From: Pachyseris speciosa
Taxonomy: Eukaryota; Cnidaria; Anthozoa; Scleractinia; Pachyseridae
Assembly: GCA_016490735.1 (NCBI GenBank)
Contig: JAEMWC010000214.1
Location: 495,001 to 559,000 of the forward strand
DNA length: 64,000 nt
Reading direction: 5' to 3'
Of this stretch, positions 23,001 to 36,082 are shown piece after piece. The notes beneath the pieces were generated by a model. The model was not told where the DNA came from and ran no database searches. It worked only from the letters and a program-made list of their open reading frames with translations. Made by a program: the position numbers and the translations under genes. The stretch's first letter is position 1; each line of letters opens with the position of its first letter.

Positions 23001-23940
23001 GGCAATTGATGGGACGCGCACTACAACGTGCGCACTAGTAGTACTCCTCAGAGCTTGGAAAAAGCCATCCAGTTTCAACTTGCTGTTAAGTGTTTTCAAA
23101 GAGTGAGATTATGAGAAAGGTTCCAAAACTTAAAAATTAGGAACTGATGAGTCGCACTCCACACCGATTGCACAAGTAGTACTTATGAGAGCTAGTAAAA
23201 ACAACCTACTTTCAACATACTGTTACAAGTTTTCCAAGAGTAAAATTATGACAAACATTTAAAATCACGGAAATAAGCAATTGATGTTGCGCGCTCCACC
23301 CAGTACGCACAGGTCATAGTAGTCCTAGGTAGTGAAAACAACTTTCTTTCAACTTCCTCTTGAGACTTTTCAAAGACTGGAATTATGACAAAGAGTCAAA
23401 AACTGGATCATTAGGAAGTAATGGGGCGCACTCTACACAATATGCACAAGTAGTACTCATCACAGCTAGTAAAAACCACACACTTTGAAGAGGCTCTAAA
23501 AGGTTAACAAAGAGTAAGATTATCACCGAGGTTCAAAATCTCGGAAATCAAAAATTGATAGGACGCGCTGTACACTCTGCGGAAAAGTACTTCCCATCAG
23601 GACTAGTAAGAACTACCTACTTTCAACATGCTCTTTTAAGTTTTAAAAGAGTGAGATTATGACAATTAGTCAAAATCTCGGAAATCAGCAATTGCTGGGA
23701 CGCGCTCGACACCGTACGCACAAGTAGTACTCATAACAGCTAGTAAAAACCATCTACTTTCAACATGCACTCACAAGTTTTCAGACAATGAGATTATGAT
23801 GGAGAGTCAATATCTTGGAAATCAGAAACAGCTGGCACGCGCTTCACACCGTCCAAACAAGTAGTACTAATCAACATCTCTGTTCAAAATCTCGGAAATC
23901 AGGAATTGATAGGACTCGCTCTACACCGTGCGCAAAAGTA
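17071..23940 (+). repeat. ~138-bp satellite array, block A, forward orientation
   Basis: About 50 head-to-tail diverged monomers of roughly 128-140 bp. Recurring phrases are CTAGTAAAAACCACCTAC, TTTTCAAAGAGTGAGATTAT, AATCTCGGAAATCAGGAATT and GTGCGCACAAGTAGTACTC. Copies differ by many substitutions and small indels, and some are shortened. Because 138 is a multiple of three, spurious ORFs with repeated peptide phrases appear; stops and indels show they are not genes. Confidence 0.95.
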
Positions 23941-25719
23941 CTCTTTGAAAACTTCTAAGAGCAAGTTTAACGTAGGTGGCTACTAGCGGTCATCAGTACT
24001 ACTTATGGACACGTTATGGAGTGCGTCCCATCACTTCGTACTTTTTGAGTTTTTGCCTCTCAGTCATAATTTCACTCTTTGAAAACACTGAAGAGCATGC
24101 TGAAAGTTGATGGTTTTTTACTAGCTCTGATGAGTACAACTTGTGCGCACGTTGTAGAGCGCGTTCCATCAATTCCTGATTTCCGAGATTTTGGCTCTCG
24201 CACATAATCTCACTCTTAGAAGAGCATTTTGAAAGTAGGTGGTTGTTACTAGCTGTGATGAGCACTACTTGTGCGCACTGTGTGGAGCGCGTCCTGTCAA
24301 TTCCTGACCTCCGAGATTTTTACCCTTGGTGATAATCTCACTCTTTGAAAACTTGTAAGAGGATGTTGAGAGTAGTTGTCTTAACTAGCTTTGATGGGTA
24401 CTACTTGTGCCGAGATTTTGACTCTCGGTCCTAATTTCACTGTCCAAAACTTGTTAAAACTTGTTCAAAACGGCTGGTTTTTACTAGCTGTGATGAGTAC
24501 TACTTGTGCTAACGGTGTAGAGCTCATCCTATCAATTCCTGGTTTCCGAGATTTTGACTCTCGGTGATAATCTCAATCTTTGAAGACAATTAAGAGTATG
24601 GCTAAGGTAGGTGGTTTTTAATAGCTGTGATGAGTACTACTTTTCCGGACGGTTTGGAGCGCTTCCTATCAGTTGCTGATTACCAAGATTTTGACACTCG
24701 CTGATAATCTTAGTCTTTGAAAGCCCTTAAACGGCTTCTTGAAAGTAGATGGTTTCTACTAGCTGTGATGAGTGCTACTTTTTTACACTGTGTGAAGCGC
24801 GTCACATCAATTCCTAATTTCCGAGATATTGACTCTCCGTCATAATCTCAGTCCTTGAAAAGACTTAAGAGGATGTTGAAAGTAGGTAGTTTTTTACTGC
24901 CTGTGATGGGTACTTCTTATGCGCTAGTGTGGAGCGTGTCCAATCAATTCCTAATTTCGGAGAGTTTGAATGTCGGTCGAAATATCACTCTTTGAAAACT
25001 TGTTACAGCATGTTGAAAGTAGGTGGTTGTTACTAGTTTTGATAAGTAGTAGTTTTCCGCACGGTGTAGAGCGAGTCTTATCAATTCCGGATTTCTGAGA
25101 TTTTGGCTCTCGCTTATACTCTCACTCTTTTAAAAATTAGAAGAGCCTTTTTAAAGTAGGTGGTTGTTACTACTTGTGCGCACTGTGTGGAGTGCGTGGT
25201 ATCAATTCCTGACGTCCGAGATTTTACCTTCGGTGATAGGCTCACTTTTTGAAAACTTGTAAGAGTATGTCTCAAGTAGAAGCTTTTACTAGCTTTGATG
25301 GGTACTACTTGTGCGCACGGTGTGGAACGTGTCCCATTAATTCCTGATTGCCGCGATTTTGACTGTCGGTCATAATCTCACTTGTTCAAAACTTTTGTAC
25401 AAGCTTGACTCTCGGTCATAATCTCACTCTTTGAAAATTTATTAGAGCATGTTGAAAGTAGGTGGTTGTTACTAGCTCTTATGAGTACTACTTGCGCGTA
25501 CGGTGTAGAGTGCGTCCCATCACTTCCTAATGATCCAGTTTTTAACTCTTGGTCATAATCTAACTCTTAAAAAGTTGTTTTCACTAGCTATGACTAGTGC
25601 TACTTGTGCGTACTGGGTGGTCATAATTTTACTCTTGGAAAATTTGTAACAGCATGTTGAAAGTAGGTTGTTTTTATTAGCTGTCATGAGTACTACTTGT
25701 GCAAATGGTGTGGAGTGCG
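23941..25719 (-). repeat. Satellite array, inverted orientation, first part
   Basis: From about 23,940 the same monomer runs as its reverse complement (CTCTTTGAAAACTTCTAAGA...GTACTACTT). The switch is abrupt inside a monomer. All satellite DNA further right in the window keeps this inverted orientation. Confidence 0.92.
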
Positions 25720-26429
25720 TTCAAGTTCAAGTTCAAGTTTATTAAAATTAACGACATAATACAAAACAGCGCCAACCCGCAAATAGCTAAGGCTAATCTA
25801 GGCGGGTAGCGGGTAGGACTGTTTAAAGAGTAAGCATAACAAATATACATGCACGTTGAATAAATAAATAAATAGGTAAAAAATAGATAAGACAACAATT
25901 GCAGTTAGATAAACTTACTTTGAGTGATTATTTTGAAATTTTTTGATTACGAAAGGTGTGCCAACATAATCGTCCTCTTCCATTAAGACTTGTAGGAGTC
26001 GATTTTGTAGATTTTTCGTAAATACAAACTTCGATAATTCACGTAATTCTTGGGGTATGCTTTTCCATATTTTGGTCCCTAGTCTTGGAAAAGATTTTGA
26101 TAGATGTTACATCTTGAATATTTTATATGATAATTGCCTACTAAAGAAAATCTTGTATTGTAATTATGCAACTCATTTGAACAATTAAAAAGATTAGAAA
26201 TATTACATGGGTTCGCTTATTAAAAACATCGCGGATTGGTATTGAAACAGATTTATAATAAAGCACATTTATTGGGATAGTGTTAGAGGAGACAAAAAGA
26301 GGAATGGCGTGTGACCTATAAGATTTAAGTATATGAGGCGAAGTGCACGCTTTTGTAAGACCAGAATTTGATTAATGTAAGTTAGAGCAGGATGGCCCCA
26401 CACAATAATTCCGTAGTATAGATGACAAC

Positions 26430-26785
26430 GATGACAACGTGATGTTGAGAAAGATGACAAAGACGCATCCAAACCTGTCGCTCGGCATTTTAATCTCCCT
26501 AACCATTCCAAACAACACATGTCAATCTCCGGCCTTTCCCTACATCAAGGTATCACGGAAAGCCGTAAAAATCTCGAGCAAAAACTGATCTTTCAAATTG
26601 GCACTCTTAATCCCCACGGTATCAACGAGCGCTTTTCATTCAATTAATTTATTCCTGTTTGTCACGTTACCATGTTACCACTAATAGCGTAGCTCCATTT
26701 TCTGTATATAAACCATACACAACCCACAATTCCTCGATTCGCTCCGACGAAGGGCTAACGCTCGAAACGTCAGCTAATCGAATCC

Positions 26786-26816
<31 letters not shown>

Positions 26817-26855
26817 CGTTGAGAAACCAAATTTTCAAGTAGAATGCTAGTTTAT
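26430..26855 (+). mobile_element. Penelope-like element 3' fragment nested in the LINE
   Basis: A plus-strand frame reads RHFNLPNHSKQHMSISGLSL, then ESRKNLEQKLIFQIGTLNPH and GINERFSFN followed by a stop. This matches the C-terminal end of GIY-YIG endonuclease domains of Penelope-like retroelements. LINE sequence on the opposite strand resumes on both sides, so the fragment is nested. Confidence 0.6.
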
Positions 26856-27026
26856 CAGATGACCTGTGGATATCGTTAACCTACAAGAGAAATAGTAGAG
26901 GTCCTAAGACAGAATCTTGTGGGACACCACAAGTCATAGGTTGTTTGCTGGAGATATCAGGTCGAATTTGAGTTCATTGAATACGGTTTGAAAGATAAGA
27001 ACGGAAACAATCGTTCACGATCCCTC

Positions 27027-27467
27027 TTATACCGTAATGATATAGTTTTTGTAGCAGACTCGAGTGGTCAACTGTGTCAAACGCTTTTTTAAATCAATGA
27101 ATATACCACACGTGTATATCCCTTTATCAAAATTAAATTGGATTTGATTAACTATGTCAATAATTGCATGTTGTGTGGATCTTCTTTCTCGGAAACCGTA
27201 TTGTGAATGGTAAAGCATATTGCGTTCTTCCAGAAACGACTTCATTTGGTGGTAGATAAGCTTTTCAATATTTCTGTTAAAGACGGAAAGAAGCGAGAAC
27301 GGTCTGTAGTTGTTTGGATTAGTCACGACCTCATTCTTATAAATTAGAATGACTTTAGCATGCTTTAATCTAGACGTAAAAACTCCACTCTTAATAGAAT
27401 CATTATTATTTTGCACAAAGGCTTCGATATAGTTTTGCTTGCGCATTTCAACATTCGAATTGGACAA
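27027..27467 (-). pseudogene. CR1-like reverse transcriptase fragment
   Basis: A 146-codon frame with VILIYKNEVVTNPNNYRPFS, YHSQYGFRERRSTQHAI and CGIFIDLKKR corresponds to RT blocks 0-3, breaking off just before the catalytic Asp region. The upstream endonuclease is missing. It is related to the RT at 34,874-35,440. Confidence 0.75.
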
Positions 27468-27478
27468 GAGAACAATCC

Positions 27479-30400
27479 GTGCGACTCATAAGTTCCTAAT
27501 TTTTAGGTTTTGGAACCTCGGTTATAATCTCACTCTTTGAAAACACTGAAGAGCAACTTGAAAGTAGATGGCTTTTTACGAGCTCTGATGAGTACTACTA
27601 GTGCGCACGTTGTAGAGTGCGTCCCATCAATTCCCGATTTCCGAGATTTTGGCTCTCTCTCATAATCTCACTCTTTGAAAAGTTAGAAGAGCATTTTAAA
27701 AGTAGGTGGTTGTTACTAGCTTTGATGAGCACTATTTGTTCGCTCTGTGTGGATGGCGTCCATTCAATTCCTCTTCCGAGATTTTGACCCTTGGTGATAA
27801 TCTCACTCTTGATGTTGCAAGTAGTGGTTTTTAGTAGCTTTCATGGCTACTACTCTTTCGCAATGTGTGGTGCTGGTCCCATATTCCTGATTTGCGAGAT
27901 TTTGACTAAGGGTCATAATCTCACTCTTTGAAAACAATTAAGAGCCTACAAGTTGAAAGTAGGTGATTTTTACTAGCTGTGATGAGTACTACTTGTGCAC
28001 TCAATCTGGAGCGCGTCCGATCAATTCTTGATTTCCCAGATTTTGACTCTCGGAAATAATCTCATAGCATATTGAAAGTAGTTGGTTATTACTAGTTGTG
28101 ATGAGTGCTACTTCTGCCCACAGTGTCAAGGATGTTCAATCAGTTGCTGATTTCCAAGATATTGACTTTCGGTGATAACTGACCCTTTGAAAACACTTAA
28201 GAGCATGTTGAAAATAGGTGTTTTTTGCTACTTGTGATCAGTGTTTCTTGTGCGCACTGTACAGAGTGAGTCTCATTAGTTCCTGATTTCCGAGATTTTG
28301 ACACTCGGTGATCATCTCACTGTCTTAAAACTTGTAAGAGCATGTTAAAAGTAGGTGAGTTTTATTAGCTGTCATGAGTTGTAGAGCGTCTTATCAAGGC
28401 CTTATTTCCGAGATTTTGACTCTCGGCAATAATCTCAGTTTTTGAAAACACTCAAGAGCATGGTGAAAGCACGTGGTTTTTACTAGCTGTGATAACTACT
28501 ACTTGTGCGCACGATGTGGAGCGCGTCTTATCAATTCTTGGTAACCGAGATTTTGGCTCTCTCTCATAATCTCACTCTTTAAAATCAAATAAGAGTTTGT
28601 CTTAAGTAAGTGGTTTTTACTAGCTGTGTTGATTTGTCGTTTGGGGCACGGTTTGGAGCCCACCCTGTCAATTCCTGATTTCTAAGATTTCGACTCATGG
28701 TCATAATGTCACTCTTTGAATACTTTAAAGAGCATGTTGAAAGTAGGTGGTTGTTACTAGTGGTTATAAGTAGTAGTTTTGCGCATGGTGTAGAGCGCGT
28801 CTTATTAATCCTGATTTCCCAGATTTTGACCCTTGTTGGTAATCTTACTCTCTAAAAACTTGTTAGAGCATCTTCAAAGTAGATGGTTTTTACTAGCTGT
28901 GATGAGTACTACTTGTGCGCGCCATGAGAAGCGCGTCTCATAAATTTCTGATTTGCGAGATTTTGACTGTCCGTCATAATCTGAGTGTTGAAAGAGCAAG
29001 GTGAAAGTAGCTGATTGTTACTAGCTCTGATGCCTACTACTTGTGCGCACGGTGTCGAACGCGTCCCATCAATTCCTGATTTTCGACATTTTCACTATCG
29101 GTCATAATGTCACTCTTTGAAAACTTGTAAGACCATGTTGAGAGTTGATGGTTTTTACTAGCTCTGATGAGTACTTGTTGTTAGCACAGTGTGGAGCGCC
29201 TCCAAGCTATTTCTGATTTGCGAGATTTTGACTGTCGGTTGTAATCTAACTCTTTCAAAAGTTGTAAGAGCATATTGAAAGTAGACGATTGTTACTACCT
29301 CTGGTGAGAACTACTTCTGGGCTCGTTGTAGAGTGCGTTTGATGAAATCATCATTTTCGAGATTTTGACCCTCGATGATAATCTTACTCTTTGGAAACTT
29401 GTAAGAACATGTTGAACGTAGCTGGTTTTCACTAGTTGTGATGAGTACCACTTGTGCACACTATTTGGAGCATGTCGCATCAATTCCCATCCTGATTTCC
29501 GAGATTTTGTCTGTTGAAAACACTTACGACAATGTTGACAGTAGGTGGTGTTTTACTAGCTGTGATGGGTACTTCTTGTCCGCAAAGTGTGGAGCGGGTC
29601 CAATCAATATCTGTTTTCCGAGATTTTGACTGTAGGTCAAAACATCACTCTTTGAAAACCTCTAAGAGCATGTTTAAAAGAGGTGGTTGTTACTAGGTCT
29701 CATGAGTACACGTTGTGGAGTGCGTCCCATCGCTTCGTAATTTTCGAGTTTGGCTCTCGCACATAATCTCACTCTTTGAAAACTTAGAAGAGCATTTTGA
29801 AAGTAGGTGGTTGTTACTTGCTGTGATGAGTACTACTTGTGCACACTGTGTGGAGTGCGTGCTATCAATTCCTGACCTCCGAGATTTTTACTCACGGTGA
29901 TAATCTCACTCTTTGAAAAGTTGTAAGAGGATGTTGAAAGTAGTGGTTTTTTCTAGCTTTGATGGGTACTCCTTGTGCGCACGGTGAGGAGCGCGTCTCA
30001 TTAATTCCTGATTGCCGAGGTTTTGAATGTCGGTCATAATCTCACTCGTCCAAAACTTGCAAAAACTTGTTGAAAAGGGCTAGTTTTTACTAGCTGTGAT
30101 GAGTACTACTTGTACTAACGGTGTAGAGCTCATCCTATCAATTCCTGGTTACCGAGATTTTGACTCTCGGTGATAATCTCAATCTTTGAAGACAATTAAG
30201 AGCATGGCTATGGTAGGTGGTTTTTAATAGCTGTGATGAGTAGCGCTTTTCCGAACGGTTTGGAGGGCTTCGCATCAATAACTGATTACCAAGATTTTAA
30301 CTCTCGCTGATAATCTTACTGTTTGAAAGCCCTTAAATGGCTTCTTGAAAGTAGATGGTTTCTACTAGCTGTGATGAATGCTACTAGTTTGCACTGTGTC

Positions 30401-32865
30401 AAGCGCGTCACATCAGTTCCCAATTTCCGAGATATTGACTCTGGTAATCATCTCACTCTTTGAAAACCCTTAAGAGGATGTTGAAAGTAGGTGGTTTCTT
30501 ACTGTCTGTGATGGGTACTTCTTGTGCGCTAGTGAGGAGCGTGTCCAATGAATTCCCGATTTCCGAGGTTTTGGTTATCGCTCATAATCTCACTCTTTGA
30601 AAACTTAGAAGAGCATTTTAAAAGTAGGTAGTTGTTACTAGCTGTGATGTGTACTTTTTTTTCGCTCTGTGTGGATCGCGTCCATTTAATTCCTCACTTC
30701 CGAGATTTTGACCCTGGGTTATAATCTCACTCTTTGAAAACTACCAAGAGGATGTTGCAAGTAGTGGTTTTTAGTAGCTTTCATGGGTACTACTCTAGCG
30801 GAATGTGTGGAGTTTGTCCCATATTCCTGATTTGCGAGATTTTGACTTAGGGTCATAATCTCACTCTTTTAGAACTTAAAAGAGCATGTTGAAAGTAGGT
30901 AGTTGTTACTAGTTTTGATAAGTAGTAGTTTAGCGCACGGTATAGAGCGTGGCTTATCAATTCCGGATTTCTCAGATTTTGGCTCTCGCTTATACTCTCA
31001 CTCTTTGAAAACTTAGAAGAGTATTTTTAAAGTAGGTGGTTGTTACTAGCTGTGATGAGTACTACTTGTGCGCACTGTGTAGAGCTCGTTCGACCTTTTA
31101 CTGTTTTCCGAGATTTTGACTCTCTGTCATAATCTCACTCTTTGTAAACAATTAAGAGCCTGCTTAAAGCAAGTGGTTTTAAATAGCTGTCATGAGTACT
31201 ACTTTGCCGGACGGTGTGGAGCGCGTCTTATTAATTCCTGATTTCCCAGATTTTGACCCTCGTTGGTAATCTTACTCTCTAAAAACTTGTTAAGGCATCC
31301 TCAAAGTAGATGAATTTTACTAGTTGTGATGAGTACTACTTCTGCGAGAAGTGAGAGGCGCTTCCCATAAATTTCTGATTTGCGAGATTTTCACTATCGG
31401 TCATAATGTCACCCTTTGAAAACTTGTAAGACCATGTTGAGTTTTGATGGTTTTTACTAGCTCTGATGAGTACTTATTGTGAGCACAGTGTGGTGCCCCC
31501 TTCCAAGCAATTTCTGATTAGCTAACTCTTTGAAAACTTGTAAGAGCATATTGAAAGTAACTGATGAAAACTAGTAGTGGGGGCGGTGTAGAGTTCCATG
31601 AATTCCTAATGTTCGAGATTTTTATCCTCGGTGATAATCTTACTCTTTCGAAACTTGTAAGAACATGTTGAAAGTAGCTGGTTTTCACTAGCTGTGATAA
31701 GTGCCACTTGAGCGTAATATGTAAAGCACGTCCCATCAATTCCTGATTTCCGAAATTTTTTCTGTCTGTCATAATATCACTCTTTGAAAACCCTTACGAC
31801 AATGTTGAAAGTAGGTGGTTTTTTATTAGCAGTGATGGGTACTGCTACTGCGCACAGTGTGCAGCGTGTCCAAGCATTTCTTGTCGTCCGAGATTTTGAA
31901 TGTAGGTCAAAATCTCTCACTTTGAAAACTTTTAAGAGCGTGTCTAAAGTAGATGGTTGTTACTAGCTGTGATGAGTACTACTTATGCACACGTTGTGGA
32001 ATGCGACCCATCAATTCGTAATTTTCCACTTTTTGACTTTCCGTCATAATCTCACTCTTTGAGAACACTTAAGAGCCTGTTGAAAGTTGATAAGAACTAC
32101 TTGTGCGAACGTTGTAGAGCGCGTCCCATCAATTCCTGATTTCCGAGATTTTGGGTCTCGCTCATAATCTCACTCTTTGAAAACTTAGAAGAGCATTTTG
32201 AAAGTAGGTGGTTCTTACTAGCTGTAATGAGTACTTACTTGTGCGCACTGTGTGGAGCGCGTCCTATCAATCCCTGACCTCCGAGATTTTTACCCCGGTG
32301 ATAATCTCACTCTTTGAAAACTTTTAAGAGGATGTTGCAAGTAGAGGTTTTTACTAGCTTTAATGGGTACTCCTTGTGCGCACGGTGTGGAACGCGTCTC
32401 ATTAATTCCTGATTGCCGAGATTTTGACTGTGGGTCATAATCTCACTCGTTCAAAACTTGTTAAAGGCTTGTTGAAAGGGGTGGTTTTTACTAGCTTTGA
32501 TGAGTACTATTTCTGCTAACAGTGTAGAGCTCGTCCTATCTATTCCTGGTTTCCGAGATTTTGACTCTCCGTCATAATCTTAATCTTTGAAGACAATTAA
32601 GAGCATGGCTAAGGTCGGTGGTTTTTAATAGCTGTGATGAGTACTACTTTTCCGGACGGTTTGGAGGGCTTCCCATTAATTGCTGATTACCCAGATTTTG
32701 ACTCTCGCTGATAATCGTACTCTTTGAAAGCACTTAAAGGGCTTCTTAAAAGTAGGTGGTTTCTACTAGCTGTGATGAGTGCTACTTGTTTGCAGTGTGT
32801 GAAGCGCGTCACATCAATTCCTAATTTCCAAGATATTGACTCTCGGTCATAATCTCACTCTTTGA
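27479..32865 (-). repeat. Satellite array, block B, inverted orientation
   Basis: About 39 monomers of the same ~138-bp unit in reverse orientation, with internal short deletions. Each unit carries the CCGAGATTTTGACTCTCGG hairpin-forming phrase or a variant, and the GTGCGCAC palindrome. No gene is seen. Confidence 0.95.
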
Positions 32866-32869
32866 CGCT

Positions 32870-33345
32870 GTGGAAGCGTTACAACAGTACAGCTACCAGT
32901 ACAATCTAAAAGTCGTTGGCTACCCACAAGTTACCGAATCTGAATCATCTGAAGACACAGCAAAACTATGTTTCCATTTATTCTCTTGTCTGGGCGTCGA
33001 AGGAATTACACTTAATGACATTGACATCACTCATCGCGTGCAGATAAGAGCGAGTGCTGCTGTAAACAAACCTAAACGTATAATTGCAAGTTCACTAGAC
33101 GTCTCGCAGGGGAGAAAGTAATGGCTGCCAGGAGAGCATCCGGTAACATTAGCTCTGAAGACCTTGGCCTACAAGTGATACCACTTTTGAGCGTATTGGA
33201 ATTTACGATCATCTGACACCGAAGTTACAGCAACTGCTTCATAGCGCCAACAACCTCAAAACCCAGCATGGTTATAGATTCTGCTGGGCAAGGAATTCAG
33301 TGTCTTCCTTCGCAAGAGTGAAACCTCAAGACCAGTTAAGGTTAA
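32870..33345 (+). pseudogene. LINE ORF1 fragment
   Basis: A frame starting EALQQYSYQYNLKVVGYPQ (coiled-coil edge plus RNA-recognition-like fold) is followed, after frame changes, by IYDHLTPKLQQLLHSANNLK and YRFCWARNSVSSFARVK. It resembles ORF1 proteins of CR1-like elements. It is truncated at the insertion boundary. Confidence 0.55.
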
Positions 33346-33466
33346 AACGATGGATGACTTGATGAAGCTAACACCACAGAACCAAGGAACAACTCCCCAA
33401 ACTTACGAATGTTAACGATATAGCTTCTGTTATATTCTTGTTTTTTTATTTTTATTTTCTTTAAAA

Positions 33467-34363
33467 ATGGCCTCGAACAATGTCAGATCTAAGTCTAGTC
33501 TTAAGCAACAACAAAAGTTAAACAAATCTCTTCTTAAAGAATTGCCATATTACCAATTGAAAGGTAGTTTGATCATAACTCATGGCCAATTCATTAATTC
33601 ATTGAATTCTGAATTCTTGGCCAAACGAGATATACAAAAGTTACCCAGTTTATATGATTTGAATTTATTTAGACTCAACAAAATTCATAACAGTCAAGCT
33701 GCTGATGACAATTTGTTAAATCAACGTATATTTAGTCGTTATTTCTCTCCACATGGTCTAAAACAGCACATAAATTGTCTTACTAAAGATATATTAGAAT
33801 CCAATTTTACCATTTTCCATAATAATATTAGAAGCCTTCGACGAAATCTTGAAACTTGAGTAACACACTATTTACATGAATTGAATATTAATTTTAACAG
33901 AATAGGAGTTACAGAAACAAAAATTACCAATTCTAATGAGACTGTAGATTTACCAACCATTCCTGGCTATATCTTTGAACATGCTCCAACACTCGTAGCG
34001 TGTGGAGGTGCTGGCCTTTTTATTGACGAAACCCTTGATTACACAACTCTAGAATCAATCTCGAATGAATCTTTCCAAGCATTATGGATCAAAATTCGCT
34101 TCCCTAAGAAGAAAAATGTGATTTGTGGAATCGCTTACAGACAACACAATTCACCAGATAATTTTCTTAAATATATTGAGGAGGCAACAGAGAAATATTC
34201 TGCTACAGGCAAGAATGTATGCTTGCTGGGTGATTTTAATTTATGTCTGCAAAGAATCGAAACTTGTCAATATAGTCATGAATTCTTATTGGCCTTACAA
34301 AGTTGTTATCTCATTCCGACGATTGATAAACAATATATTATCAATATATTATCATTATTATAA
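33467..34363 (+). pseudogene. LINE ORF2 N-terminus and endonuclease
   Basis: The ATG at 33,467 opens MASNNVRSKSSLKQQQKLNK. One stop near 33,859 is followed in the same region by INFNRIGVTETKITNSNE, CGGAGLFIDETLDY, VICGIAYRQHNSPDNF and CLLGDFNLCLQ, the APE endonuclease blocks. The SDH block follows in another frame near 34,420 (VSDHFSQFCIL). Confidence 0.75.
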
Positions 34364-34873
34364 TATATTTTTGTTAATAATCCGGATCAGGTTGTTGCAA
34401 GTGGGAACCTTATCACTGATGTTAGTGACCACTTTTCGCAGTTTTGTATCTTGGCATCGACAATAGATAGAATCAAACAAAGGCAAATGAAGAAGCGTGA
34501 TTTCTCACATTTTTGTTCTGACACGTTTAATGATGAACTTGCCGCAGTTGGTTGGAATTTAATCATCGAGACACCTAGTACAAACATAGATGAGATTTTC
34601 ATATCCTTGTACAAAACATTTAATAAATTGTAAACAAGCACGCACCAATTACAACTTTCTCAAAGCGTAAGATCAAACAATTTTCCAAGCCATGGATAAC
34701 CAAGAGGTTACGAATTTCAATCCAAACAAAAAATAGATTATATCAATCTGGTGATTCTGAAAAATATAAATATTATAGAAACAAAATTTGTTCTCTGATG
34801 CGCTTAAATTTCAATTCCAATCTCATTACTGTCAAACTTCAATAGAATTTTTAAAAAAATTATATACAATAGA

Positions 34874-35440
34874 ATGAAGGTTTTTATAGAAAAACATCAA
34901 CTACTAAGTTTATCCCAATATGGTTTTCGTCAAGCATACTCAACTGAACATGCTATACTTGACATGATAGAAACCATCCATACCAATATGGATAAAAGAC
35001 GATTTTCTTGTGGGGTGTTCATTGACCTTAAGAAAGCTTTCGATACTGTAGACCATAAAATATTACTTGATAAACTTAATTTTAACGGTTTTCGAGGAAT
35101 CATTAATGAGTGTTTTTCCTCTTATTTAACAAATCGTACTCAAACAACTGAGATTAACTCTTACATTTCGGATAAAGAAGTGGTTACTTGTGGTTTCCCC
35201 CAAGGATCCGTTTTAGGGCTGCTCGTCTTTTTGTTATATGTTAACGATATTCAACATTGCTCCAGAAAACTTAAATTTTTCCTTTTTGCAGATGATACTA
35301 ATCTCCTTAACTCCCACGAAAATCTTAGAACATTAGAATTAATTCTAAATGCTGAATTGGACAATTTATTTAATTGGCTAACCTCAAATAAACTTACACT
35401 TAACATAAAGAAAACAAACTTTATTATCTTGGGTTATTAA
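34874..35440 (+). pseudogene. LINE reverse transcriptase
   Basis: A 188-codon frame contains SLSQYGFRQAYSTEHAILDM, CGVFIDLKKAFDTVDH (first catalytic Asp), CGFPQGSVLGLLVFLLYVND and FFLFADDTNLL (catalytic FADD). The N-terminal RT blocks were lost in an internal deletion. The frame ends in a premature TAA. Confidence 0.85.
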
Positions 35441-35791
35441 TTGATGAAAATTTAAGTTGGAAAAAACCATATTCATGCCCTCACAACAAAAATAAGCAAA
35501 ACTGTTGGTTTAATTGCGAAATTAAGACATATTGTTCCTAATCGAACCCTTCTTGATATTTATAAGACTCTCATTTCTCCTTATATAACGTATGGACTAA
35601 CTTCTTGGGGAAATACATCTAAGACTTTGTTAAATAAAGTCCTTGTCCTTCAAAAACGTGCACAAAGTCTTATTCACTTTGTTCAACCAAGGGAGCATGC
35701 AATACCCCTCTTCTTTAAAGGAAAACTTCTACCGCTCCAATTCCTGTATTATGAGAAAATTGCTATTTAATGTACAATATCAGAACTAATT

Positions 35792-36082
35792 TTGCACCGA
35801 CTAATATTTCAAATTTATTCTCTAAAATTGCCAGTATTCATTCTTACAGCACACGCTCATCAACATCTGAGCATTTTTTTTACTAAACAATCCGAACTTA
35901 ATGTTCAAATTAAGGCCTTTTCACGTGTTGGTGTTAAAATCTGGAATGGGATACCAACTAGACTAAAAAACTTATCCAAAAACTCTTTTAAAAAAACTAT
36001 AAGAACAAAACTAATTGAAATACTAGAATCTGAAAACTCATATGTCGAGATAGATACCTTAATTAACATGATGAAAAATTAA
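35792..36082 (+). pseudogene. LINE ORF2 C-terminal fragment
   Basis: The frame contains VQIKAFSRVGVKIWNGIPTR and KKTIRTKLIEILE, the conserved C-terminal end of CR1-like ORF2 proteins. An out-of-frame link at ~35,450-35,770 (ALTTKISKTVGLIAKLRHIV) joins it to the RT. Confidence 0.6.

Larger units (their letters stand above)
25720..27478 (-). mobile_element. CR1-like LINE remnant (minus strand) in satellite
   Basis: It is flanked by a 5-bp direct repeat GTGCG (25,715-25,719 and 27,479-27,483) taken from the satellite consensus. The 3' end carries a tandem TTGAACTTGAACTTGA tail in minus-strand sense, like the element ending at 36,341. Remnants include LQKRALRLIY near 26,300 and CGVPQDSVLGPLLFLL near 26,900. 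It is 5'-truncated and interrupted by a Penelope-like fragment. Confidence 0.75.

Noticed and set aside
17071..23940. Possible CRISPR array (regular repeats)
   Set aside because: There are no unique spacers; the whole ~138-bp unit repeats with divergence, and the context is eukaryotic.
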